The notes beneath the pieces were generated by a model. The model made no database searches. It was not told the DNA's origin and worked only from the letters and a program-made list of their open reading frames with translations. Below, in pieces: positions 1 to 5,717 of a stretch of 7,962 nucleotides of DNA (position 1 is the stretch's first letter; each line of letters starts with the position of its first letter). The position numbers and the translations under genes are program-made. This stretch comes from Actinomycetota bacterium. GTDB taxonomy: Bacteria; Actinomycetota; Thermoleophilia; UBA2241. Where the stretch lies: contig JAPLCL010000181.1 in assembly GCA_026392265.1 (NCBI GenBank), positions 1-7,962 of the forward strand. Direction: 5' to 3'.

Positions 1-849
1 AACGAGATCGCCCAGAGCGAGGCCGCCGGCCTGCCGTTCGCCAGGGTGTGGATGCACAACGGCATGATCCGCAGCGACGGCGAGAAGATGGCCAAGAGTG
101 TGGGCAACATCTTCCTGCTGCGCGAGGTGCTCGACCGCTACGAGCCCGCCGTGGTGCTCATGTACTTCCTCACGACGCACTACCGCAGCCCCCTCGAGTT
201 CTCGACCGAGAAGCTCGACGAGGCGCAGGCCGCCTACGGTCGCCTGCGCGACGCGCTCGGCGACATCGACTTCCGCCTCGCCAACGCGGCCAAGGCGGCG
301 CTGCGTGGCGAGTGGCCCGACCTGACGCTGCGCGCCGCGGCCGCGCGTTTCGCCTTTGCGGCGCACATGGACGACGATCTCAACACGGCCGGCGCGGCGG
401 GCGACCTCTTTGCCCTGCTGACCGAGACCTACCGCTACCTGTCCGAGGTCGACCGCGGCGCGGCTCCGCTCGACAGCGAAGCGCTGCGCACGGTGCGTAC
501 CGTGCTCACGGAGTCACTCCGTCTCTTGCTGATCCCGGCCCCGGCAGCGGCCGCCGAGATCACCGCGGCGGGCACCGTCGCCGGGGACGAGGCGCTGGCC
601 TGCGTGACCGGCGACGTCGCTCTGCTGCCCGCCGCCCGGCTCGCAGGGGACGGCCGCTGGGACGACATCGTGCTCGTTTACGCCGACCGCCTGGGATGTG
701 CCGATGCCTCCTACGCCTGCCTGCTTCGCGACCACTACCGCGCCGAGAAGCGGTGGCCCGACGCCGACCGGTTACGCGATGAGATGCAGGCGGCCGGCTT
801 CGAGGTGCGCGATACGCCGCAGGGCACGCACGTCGTCAGGAAGTCGTGA
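1..849 (+). CDS. cysS: Cysteinyl-tRNA synthetase, C-terminal part (5' end outside window)
   Basis: Cytoplasmic class I aminoacyl-tRNA synthetase that charges tRNA-Cys with cysteine using ATP. The frame is open from base 1 and gives 282 residues before TGA. Residues 1-6 (NEIAQS) are the end of the family HHENEIAQS segment; by homology to E. coli CysRS its second Glu is a zinc ligand. WMHNG follows, then the signature loop at residues 29-33, which reads KMAKS rather than KMSKS. After it come the helical DALR-type anticodon-recognition region and a C-terminal tail (RLRDEM...DTPQGTHV) typical of CysRS. The HIGH motif and N-terminal half are upstream of the window. The related mycothiol ligase MshC shares the catalytic core but usually lacks this full C-terminal domain, so CysRS is preferred. 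It is followed by the conserved rlmB-yacP-sigH block, interrupted by one opposite-strand gene. Confidence 0.96.
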   Translation, partial: NEIAQSEAAGLPFARVWMHNGMIRSDGEKMAKSVGNIFLLREVLDRYEPAVVLMYFLTTHYRSPLEFSTEKLDEAQAAYGRLRDALGDIDFRLANAAKAALRGEWPDLTLRAAAARFAFAAHMDDDLNTAGAAGDLFALLTETYRYLSEVDRGAAPLDSEALRTVRTVLTESLRLLLIPAPAAAAEITAAGTVAGDEALACVTGDVALLPAARLAGDGRWDDIVLVYADRLGCADASYACLLRDHYRAEKRWPDADRLRDEMQAAGFEVRDTPQGTHVVRKS

Positions 850-856
850 GGCGGCG

Positions 857-1249
857 TCAGGCGATGTTGAGCGCGCCCAGCAGCGCCCCGGAGCCGAGCA
901 TGCCACCGATGATGCCGAGAACGAGAGCGACGGCCGCGTACCGCGCCGCCAGCTCCGGACGTGAGGTCAGGCGGACGAGCGCCAAGGCGGCGAGTACGAC
1001 GCCCGCCGCGTCGAGGAGCGCCGCGCCGGCGGTCCCCAGGCGCGACGGTCCTGCGTGCATCGCGGTCACCGGCAAGAAGACGAGGATCGGTGGCACGAGG
1101 ATCGCCAGCGTCAGCCACAGGCGCAGGCGTAGCCTGCGCGCACAGAGCACGGCGACCGCGAGAAGGCCGAGCGGCGAGAGCACGGTCCACCAGAAGAGCA
1201 CGCTGATGGCCGCGGCGGCGAAGGACCCTGCGGAGACGTCGAACGGCAT
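857..1249 (-). CDS. Small hypothetical integral membrane protein
   Basis: A 130-residue protein I do not recognise. It is strongly hydrophobic, with four likely membrane helices at about residues 10-36, 42-63, 71-93 and 102-125. Short basic loops lie between them (ARRLRLR after helix 1; LVRLTSRPELAARY before helix 4), and no catalytic motif is visible. The start is the ATG at 1249. A GGAGG lies 16 nt upstream, which is rather far, and no closer in-frame ATG, GTG or TTG exists; a CTG at 1264 is 5-9 nt nearer to it. The gene is convergent with cysS (7 bp between stop codons) and divergent from rlmB (44 bp between starts). The amphipathic membrane pattern, and the fact that this is the only long frame here giving a coherent protein, argue that it is real. 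Function cannot be inferred. It occupies the slot where Bacillus has mrnC. Confidence 0.72.
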   Translation of the reverse strand: MPFDVSAGSFAAAAISVLFWWTVLSPLGLLAVAVLCARRLRLRLWLTLAILVPPILVFLPVTAMHAGPSRLGTAGAALLDAAGVVLAALALVRLTSRPELAARYAAVALVLGIIGGMLGSGALLGALNIA

Positions 1250-1293
1250 GCCCGCAGCATACAGGCCTCCGACGGTGCAGGTCAGGTAGCGCC

Positions 1294-2046
1294 GTGGAAT
1301 GGATCTACGGGCGTAACGTGGTGCAGCTGGCGCTGGCGGCCGGCGCCCGGCGGCGAGCCCACCGGCTCGCCGCGACCCGGCCGGCCCTCAAGGCGCTGCA
1401 GCTCGCGATCCCCCCGGGCTTAGCCGTCGAGACCCTCGACATGCATGCCCTCGACGAGCTCACGGGCAGCCGCGATCACCAGGGCGCCGCGCTGCAGGTC
1501 GACGCCTTCGCCTACGCGACTGCGGACGACGTGCTGGGCGCCGAGATCGTCGTGGTGCTCGACGAAGTCAGCGACCCGCGTAACCTCGGCGCCACGGCGC
1601 GCAGTGCGCTGGCCGCCGGAGCGGGCGCCCTCGTCGTGCCGAAGCACCGCTCGGCCTCCGTGACGCCGGCGGCCGTTAAAGCGTCGGCCGGGACCATCGA
1701 GCATCTTCCCGTCGCCCAGGTGACCAACGTCGTGGGCTTTCTCAAACAGGCCAAGGACGCCGGCGCGTGGGTCTACGGGGCAGCCGGCGAGTCAGGCTCG
1801 TCGTATCTGGACCTCGATCTCACCGGCCGTCTCGTCCTGGTGTTCGGCGCCGAAGGTCGCGGCCTGCGGCCGCTCGTGGCGCGTACCTGCGACGCGCTGG
1901 GCTCCATCCCCATGGAGAGACCTGTCGAAAGCCTCAACGTGAGCGTGGCGGCGGCACTCTTCCTCTTCGAGGCCCGGCGTCAGCGCAGCGCCGCCGGGGC
2001 GGCAGACCGCGATACGCCGGGCGACCGCGCGCGAGCCGGCGAGTGA
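1294..2046 (+). CDS. rlmB: 23S rRNA (guanosine-2'-O)-methyltransferase, RlmB/TrmH (SpoU) family
   Basis: SAM-dependent SPOUT methyltransferase, most likely making the 2'-O-methylguanosine corresponding to Gm2251 of E. coli 23S rRNA in the peptidyl-transferase P loop. The 250-residue protein has an N-terminal substrate-binding domain (residues 3 to about 70, ending in HQGAALQV). A SPOUT knot follows: motif 1 DPRNLGATAR (residues 94-103, with the conserved Asn97 and Arg103), motif 2 VFGAEGRGL (183-191) and motif 3 IPMERPVESLNVSVA (205-219). Length matches the family. The last 20 or so residues (RSAAGAADRD...) look like a disordered tail. The start is GTG at 1294, giving MEWIYGRN, the usual position just before the conserved GRN/GIH; its SD (AGGT) is weak. 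The stop overlaps the yacP start by 4 bp, suggesting coupled translation. A TrmH-family tRNA methyltransferase is less likely given the synteny. Confidence 0.92.
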   Translation: MEWIYGRNVVQLALAAGARRRAHRLAATRPALKALQLAIPPGLAVETLDMHALDELTGSRDHQGAALQVDAFAYATADDVLGAEIVVVLDEVSDPRNLGATARSALAAGAGALVVPKHRSASVTPAAVKASAGTIEHLPVAQVTNVVGFLKQAKDAGAWVYGAAGESGSSYLDLDLTGRLVLVFGAEGRGLRPLVARTCDALGSIPMERPVESLNVSVAAALFLFEARRQRSAAGAADRDTPGDRARAGE

Positions 2047-2555
2047 CACTCACGGTGTACATCGTCGACGGCTACAACGTCCTTCACGCGCTCTTTCGCG
2101 GCGCCGGCAAGGAAGAGATCTTCGCGCGCCGCGACTGGCTTGCCGACAGGCTTGCGAGCTTCGCGGCGGTGCGCGGGGCGAAGGCCGTGCTGGTCTTCGA
2201 CGGGCACGGCCCCCAGAGCACCAGTTCCGTGCCCTTCAAGGGCGCGCCGGTGGAAGTGTGCTTCGCCGGCGGGCGATTCACCGCCGACACGCTGATCGCG
2301 CGCCGCATCGTCGAGCAGCCGGCCGACATCGCCGTGGTCGTGGTGTCGGCGGATCAGGAGGTCCAGCGGACGGCGTCGCGCGCCGGCGTGAGCCGCATGA
2401 CCCCGCTGGAACTGGGGGCGGATCTCCTCGGCGCGGACAGCGGGCAGGCTCTTGACACTGCCCAAGACTCTACTAGAATGCTCTCACGGCTTGAGGATAA
2501 AGTAGACCCTGAGACTTTGCGCAGGCTGGAGGAGATGCGTAACAAGCCACAGTGA
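2043..2555 (+). CDS. yacP: YacP-like NYN (PIN-type) ribonuclease, Rae1 family
   Basis: Predicted metal-dependent endoribonuclease of 170 residues. Its B. subtilis relative Rae1 (YacP) binds ribosomes and cleaves mRNA in a translation-dependent manner. Visible features are the opening strand and acidic motif YIVDGYNV (Asp9), VLVFDGHG (Asp53), ADTLIARRI (Asp82) and VVVSADQEVQ (Asp104). These acidic residues are the expected metal-binding set of the NYN fold. The start is GTG at 2043, overlapping the rlmB TGA as GTGA; the frame stays open far upstream inside rlmB, but only the part from here looks like the family. GTG at 2055 is a weaker alternative. The last 35 residues form a helical tail (SRLEDKVDPETLRRLEEM) whose codons are unusually A/T-ending because a promoter lies in the same DNA. 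Family assignment is strong; the exact target RNA is unknown. Confidence 0.9.
   Translation: MTLTVYIVDGYNVLHALFRGAGKEEIFARRDWLADRLASFAAVRGAKAVLVFDGHGPQSTSSVPFKGAPVEVCFAGGRFTADTLIARRIVEQPADIAVVVVSADQEVQRTASRAGVSRMTPLELGADLLGADSGQALDTAQDSTRMLSRLEDKVDPETLRRLEEMRNKPQ
2452..2479 (+). promoter_or_regulatory. Near-consensus sigma-70 promoter for sigH, inside the end of yacP
   Basis: TTGACA at 2452-2457 is a perfect -35 hexamer. TAGAAT at 2474-2479 matches the -10 consensus at five of six positions. The spacer is 16 nt. Transcription would begin near 2486, giving a leader of about 130 nt before the sigH ATG. The element lies in coding sequence and forces codons otherwise rare here (ACT, AGA, CTT, TCT), a sign that the DNA sequence itself is under constraint. 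In B. subtilis sigH likewise has its own vegetative promoter near its start. Confidence 0.72.
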
Positions 2556-2558
2556 CGG

Positions 2559-2585
2559 CCCGGAGGCCCTCCGCTCCCGGGTTTT
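2559..2585 (+). promoter_or_regulatory. Possible hairpin with short T run in the sigH leader
   Basis: CCCGGAG (2559-2565) can pair with CTCCCGGG (2574-2581) with one bulged C and an 8-nt loop. TTTT follows at 2582-2585. It lies just after the yacP stop and before the sigH RBS, so it could attenuate read-through or act as a weak terminator or stability element. The T run is short and GC-rich DNA forms such stems by chance. Confidence 0.3.
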
Positions 2586-2617
2586 GCAGGGCAAACGAGC
2601 AGAGGTGGGGGCAGGGA

Positions 2618-3295
2618 ATGGCGCGCCAAGCCGACCACAGTCGCAGTGCGGGATCGTCTCACAACCCTCAACCTTTCGGTGAGAGTGCCGACTTCGCTCT
2701 CGTCCAGGCGTACCGCCGCGGCAGCTTGGCCGCGCTCGACGCGCTCATGCTGCGCTACCACCAGTTCGTGCGGCTCAAGGCGAGCTCGTACTTTCTGGCC
2801 GGCGGCGACGCCGAGGACCTGATCCAGGAAGGCATGCTCGGCCTCTACAAAGCGGTCCGCGACTATCGTGACGACCGCCTCGCCTCATTCCGTAGTTTCG
2901 CCGAGCTGTGCATCACCCGGCAGATCATCACTGCCATCAAGACGGCCACCCGCCAGAAGCACGTCCCGCTCAACGGCTATCTGTCGTTCAGCCAGTCCCC
3001 TAACGACTCTTCGGACGACGGCGACTGCTCGCTGGGCGACGTCCTCCCCGGACCGACCACGCATGACCCGGTCAACCAGGTCATCAGCTCGGAAGAGGTA
3101 GAGAGTCTCAAGGGGTGCCTCTCGCAGATGTTGTCGAATCTCGAGGGCCGGGTGCTGCGCCTGTACCTGAACGGTCTCAGCTACGAGCGCATCGCCAACG
3201 AACTGGGCTGCGACTGCAAGACCGTCGACAACGCGCTGCAGCGCATCAAGCGCAAGGTCGACCTGCATCTGGAGAGCCGCAGGGTTCTGAGCTAG
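2618..3295 (+). CDS. sigH: RNA polymerase sigma factor SigH (Spo0H-type sigma-70 family)
   Basis: A 225-residue sigma factor closely resembling B. subtilis SigH, the transition-state/early-sporulation factor. Region 2 spans about residues 24-115: the -10-binding core EDLIQEGMLGLYKAVRDY followed by ASFRSFAELCITRQIITA and IKTATRQKHVPLN, nearly the Bacillus wording. A variable acidic linker (about 125-155, SSDDGDC) leads to region 4 (about 162-217) with helix-turn-helix LSYERIANELGCDCKTVDNALQRIKRKV. ATG at 2618 is chosen: it has GAGGTG at 2602-2607 upstream, and the protein then starts close to family length. A GTG at 2552, overlapping the yacP stop, would add 22 unconserved residues. The gene ends a cysS-rlmB-yacP-sigH order shared with Bacillus, but rpmG-secE-nusG do not follow. 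It probably has its own promoter at 2452-2479. Whether this organism sporulates cannot be told; actinobacterial homologues may control other stationary-phase genes. Confidence 0.93.
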   Translation: MARQADHSRSAGSSHNPQPFGESADFALVQAYRRGSLAALDALMLRYHQFVRLKASSYFLAGGDAEDLIQEGMLGLYKAVRDYRDDRLASFRSFAELCITRQIITAIKTATRQKHVPLNGYLSFSQSPNDSSDDGDCSLGDVLPGPTTHDPVNQVISSEEVESLKGCLSQMLSNLEGRVLRLYLNGLSYERIANELGCDCKTVDNALQRIKRKVDLHLESRRVLS

Positions 3296-3310
3296 GGGGC
3301 ACCGGCTCCC
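3295..3310 (+). terminator. Weak hairpin after sigH, possible terminator
   Basis: GGGGGC (3295-3300) can pair with GCTCCC (3305-3310) around an ACCG loop, with one G-U wobble in the sigH transcript. It begins at the last base of the sigH stop codon and lies in the 22-bp gap between the convergent sigH and pilT genes. No T run follows, so intrinsic termination is doubtful. Confidence 0.25.
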
Positions 3311-3317
3311 GGCGCGC

Positions 3318-4409
3318 CTAGAACGTCATCAGGCTGACGTCGTGCCCCTGTTGCTGCACGAGGAGCTTGAAGTCGTGCGGGTTGCTCGCCACCTGGGCCG
3401 CGTCGCTGAGCGTGATCAGACCTTCCTCGTACAGCTTCAGCAGCGCCTGGTCGAAGGTCTGCATGCCGTAGAAGTCGCCTTCCTTGATGGCGTCGCCGAT
3501 GAGCATGGCTTGGTCCTGGTTGAGGATGAAGTCACGGATGCGGTTGGTAGTGATCATGATCTCGATGGCGGGGACGCGGCCCTCTCCGTCGGCGCGCGTG
3601 AGCAGGCGCTGCGACACGATCGCCTTGAGTGTGCCGGCCAGCATGATGCGCACCTGCTTCTGCTGATGCAGAGGGAAGAAGTCGATGATGCGGTTGATGG
3701 TCTCGGTGGCGTCGATGGTGTGCAGAGTGCTCATCACGAAATGGCCCGTCTGCGCAGCCGTCAGTGCCGCAGACACCGTCTCGATGTCGCGCATCTCGCC
3801 GATGAGGATGTCGTCGGGGTCCTGGCGAAGCACGTACTTGAGGGCCGAGACGTAGGAATCGGTATCGAGGCCGATCTCGCGCTGGTTGATGATCGAGCGC
3901 CTGTCTTTGTGGAGTACCTCGATGGGGTCTTCGATGGTCACGATATGCCGGCGCATCGTGTTATTGATGTGATCGATCATCGCCGCCAGCGTGGTCGTCT
4001 TGCCCGAGCCGGTGGTACCGGTGACGAGCACGAGGCCGCGCGGCTCCAGGGCGATCCGCTTGATGATCTCCGGCAGGTGAAGCTCTTCAAACGAAGGGAT
4101 CTTCGTCGTGACCTGCCTCATGGCGATGCTGATGCTGCCGCGCTGGCGGAAGACGTTGACGCGGAAGCGGCCGAGGTTCGGCGCCGAGTAGGCGAAGTCG
4201 ATCTCGTTGTGCTCGCTGAAACGTCGGATCTGCTTGTCGGTCATGATCGACGCGGCAACGTCCTTCGTGTCCTCAGGAGTGAGCGGCGGCTCGTCCAGGA
4301 GAATGAGCTCGCCGTCGACGCGGATCACCGGCGGGCTCCCCGCCTTGATGTGCAGGTCTGACGCGTTGCGCGCCATGGTCTCGCTGAGCAGATCATCTAT
4401 GGATTTCAC
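3318..4409 (-). CDS. pilT: Type IV pilus retraction ATPase PilT
   Basis: Cytoplasmic hexameric secretion-type ATPase that powers pilus disassembly for twitching motility, surface sensing or DNA uptake. The 363-residue protein starts with the PilT-type segment IDDLLSETMARNASDLHIKAG and a PAS-like N-domain. The RecA-like domain follows: Walker A GTTGSGKT (131-138), Asp box IEDPIE (159-164), Walker B ILIGEMRD (201-208) and His box GHFVMSTLHT (222-231). Near the C-terminus LIGDAIKEG followed by GMQTFDQAL corresponds to the AIRNLIREGK region that marks PilT against the assembly ATPase PilB; PilB's tetracysteine zinc site is absent. The start is GTG at 4409 with GGGGA six nt upstream; an in-frame GTG at 4445 has no SD and adds 12 unconserved residues. 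No other pilus gene is in the window. It follows the NlpC/P60 genes on the same strand after a 132-bp gap. Confidence 0.94.
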   Translation of the reverse strand: MKSIDDLLSETMARNASDLHIKAGSPPVIRVDGELILLDEPPLTPEDTKDVAASIMTDKQIRRFSEHNEIDFAYSAPNLGRFRVNVFRQRGSISIAMRQVTTKIPSFEELHLPEIIKRIALEPRGLVLVTGTTGSGKTTTLAAMIDHINNTMRRHIVTIEDPIEVLHKDRRSIINQREIGLDTDSYVSALKYVLRQDPDDILIGEMRDIETVSAALTAAQTGHFVMSTLHTIDATETINRIIDFFPLHQQKQVRIMLAGTLKAIVSQRLLTRADGEGRVPAIEIMITTNRIRDFILNQDQAMLIGDAIKEGDFYGMQTFDQALLKLYEEGLITLSDAAQVASNPHDFKLLVQQQGHDVSLMTF

Positions 4410-4415
4410 GTGGCA

Positions 4416-4467
4416 TCCCCGTGGTCCGTTGCCTCTATCCGTCACTTACTTCGGCAGATGACGGGGA
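4416..4467 (-). promoter_or_regulatory. Possible RBS-sequestering alternative stems upstream of pilT
   Basis: On the - strand TCCCCGT (4467-4461) can pair over 7 bp with ACGGGGA (4422-4416), which contains the pilT SD-like GGGGA. Part of the same segment, CCGTCA (4464-4459), can instead pair with TGACGG (4444-4439). The two pairings are mutually exclusive, one hiding and one freeing the ribosome binding site. No known riboswitch core was recognised, and the transcript start is not identified. Confidence 0.3.
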
Positions 4468-4541
4468 AAGCTTACCTCTAAGTGGCGGCGGCTGCAGGTG
4501 CCAGAGGCGTCTGGACAGTTCCCTCGGCCGATGGAGTTGCC

Positions 4542-5582
4542 CTAGAACCGGCCGCCGATCCAGGCGTCGCGCCCGCCCAACGCACCATAGCGCACCACGT
4601 CGCCGGTATGTGGCGCCTCGATGACGCTGCCGCCGCCAGCGTAGATGGCGACATGGTGGCTGTAGCTGGCGTTGCCGAAGAACACGAGGTCGCCGGGGCG
4701 CAGGTCGCTGAGCGCCACCGGGGTACTCTGACGCTGCTGGTCGGTCGCGCCGTGAGACATCTGGATGCCGATCTGAGCGTAGCAGTACATCGCCAGACCG
4801 GAGCAATCGAAGCCGCTGGGGCTGGCGCCGCCCCAGACGTACGGGACGCCGAAGTAGCGTTGCGCGATGGTGACGATCTCGGGGTGACCGGGGCTGTTCG
4901 GGTCCACCGGCGGGGGCACGATGCCGCCCCACGACTGCTGGGCGGCGAGCCTGGCCGCGCGAGCCGCCTGCTGGCGGAGGTGCTTGATCTCCGCCTTGAG
5001 GCCGTGCGTCATCTTTTCGAGCCGGTTCTCCAGGCCGAGGATCTGGTCCTTCTGCGTGGAGCGTTCCGCGACCAGCGTGGCCGCGGCCTTCTTGTCGGCC
5101 TCGAGCGCGAGGCGCCGATCCTTGATGTCCCGGCGATAGGCGGCGATGGCTTTGACCGTATCCACGTCGCTGTTGCCGATGCGGTTCATCATGTCGAGCT
5201 GCGTGATCAGCTCGTCGAAACTGTCGGCCTGGAAGAGCACATCGACGATGCCCACGTCGCGCGATTTGTAGATGTTCGCGGCGCGCACCTTGAGCTGTGT
5301 GTTGGCGACCTGCAGATTGTGCTCGGCCATATCCAGGAGACGCTGGTTCCCCTTGATCTTGAGCTCCACGTCGCCGAGCTGGCTCGTGGCCCGGTTGTAC
5401 TTCTCGACGGCTATCTCGACCTGCGTGTAGACGGTGTCGAGCTTGGTCTGCACTGCCTTCAGACGGGCCTTCTTGCTGGAGATCGGTGACGCTGGGGAGG
5501 CCGCGGTGAAGACCAGAGAGAGGACGCAGGCGGCGAAGATGAGGGTGAGCGCCGCGCGCCGTGGGCCGTTCGAACGCTTCAA
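4542..5582 (-). CDS. Secreted coiled-coil NlpC/P60 peptidoglycan hydrolase (paralogue 1)
   Basis: Predicted exported cell-wall endopeptidase of 346 residues; NlpC/P60 enzymes usually cleave D-Glu-diaminopimelate bonds in stem peptides. It has a basic N-terminus, a hydrophobic segment (about residues 11-28) and an Ala/Ser-rich probable signal-peptidase site near residue 30. A long PcsB/RipA-like coiled coil runs over about 36-210, with the conserved IYKSRDVGIVDVLFQADSF hinge at 104-122. A short Pro-rich linker (about 221-233) precedes the NlpC/P60 domain (about 236-346). Catalytic Cys260 is in GFDCSGL, His310 in HHVAIYAG and the third polar residue, His325, in APHTG, so the triad is complete. 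The start is TTG at 5582 with AAGGA nine nt upstream. It is a tandem paralogue of the next gene upstream, sharing a 38-nt identical stretch in the catalytic domain. The coiled coil often autoinhibits or binds an activator such as FtsEX; no such partner is in this window. Confidence 0.93.
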   Translation of the reverse strand: MKRSNGPRRAALTLIFAACVLSLVFTAASPASPISSKKARLKAVQTKLDTVYTQVEIAVEKYNRATSQLGDVELKIKGNQRLLDMAEHNLQVANTQLKVRAANIYKSRDVGIVDVLFQADSFDELITQLDMMNRIGNSDVDTVKAIAAYRRDIKDRRLALEADKKAAATLVAERSTQKDQILGLENRLEKMTHGLKAEIKHLRQQAARAARLAAQQSWGGIVPPPVDPNSPGHPEIVTIAQRYFGVPYVWGGASPSGFDCSGLAMYCYAQIGIQMSHGATDQQRQSTPVALSDLRPGDLVFFGNASYSHHVAIYAGGGSVIEAPHTGDVVRYGALGGRDAWIGGRF

Positions 5583-5591
5583 TCTATCGGT

Positions 5592-5596
5592 TCCTT
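5592..5596 (-). promoter_or_regulatory. RBS deciding the TTG start of NlpC/P60 paralogue 1
   Basis: AAGGA reads on the - strand, nine nt before the TTG at 5582. It supports this uncommon start codon, which places a proper basic n-region (MKRSNGPRR) before the hydrophobic signal segment. Confidence 0.65.
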
Positions 5597-5659
5597 TCGC
5601 GCGCGAAGAGCAGGGGACGCGCGTTCACTGACGTGGCTGCGGGGGTGGTGACAGTATTC

Positions 5660-5707
5660 GAGCCCTGAGGGCGGTTCCCTATATGCGGGAAACCGCCCTC
5701 AGGGCTC
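5660..5707 (-). terminator. Long hairpin after NlpC/P60 paralogue 2, probable terminator
   Basis: An inverted repeat of 20 nt (5660-5679) and 21 nt (5687-5707) pairs along its whole length with a single bulged base, around a 7-nt loop (TATATGC on the + strand). It begins 10 bases after the TAG of the upstream hydrolase gene and separates it from paralogue 1. There is no T run on either side, so it is either a U-tract-independent terminator or a 3'-end stabilising structure. It is the strongest stem in the window. Confidence 0.7.
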
Positions 5708-5717
5708 ACCTGAGAAC

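Noticed and set aside
1767..2042. Open frame extending yacP 92 codons upstream inside rlmB
   Set aside because: The added residues are Arg/Gly-rich frame-shadow sequence; the NYN fold begins at the GTG overlapping the rlmB stop.
2552..2617. GTG at 2552 as sigH start, overlapping the yacP stop
   Set aside because: It adds 22 residues unlike SigH, whereas ATG 2618 has a GAGGTG upstream and gives normal family length.
3342..4361. 339-codon + strand frame opposite pilT
   Set aside because: Low-complexity Asp/Val/Arg-rich translation with no fold, a mirror of pilT codon bias in GC-rich DNA.
5596..5607. 12-bp palindrome TTCGCGCGCGAA upstream of paralogue 1
   Set aside because: Alternating CG palindromes are common by chance in this composition, and it abuts the RBS with no recognised promoter nearby.
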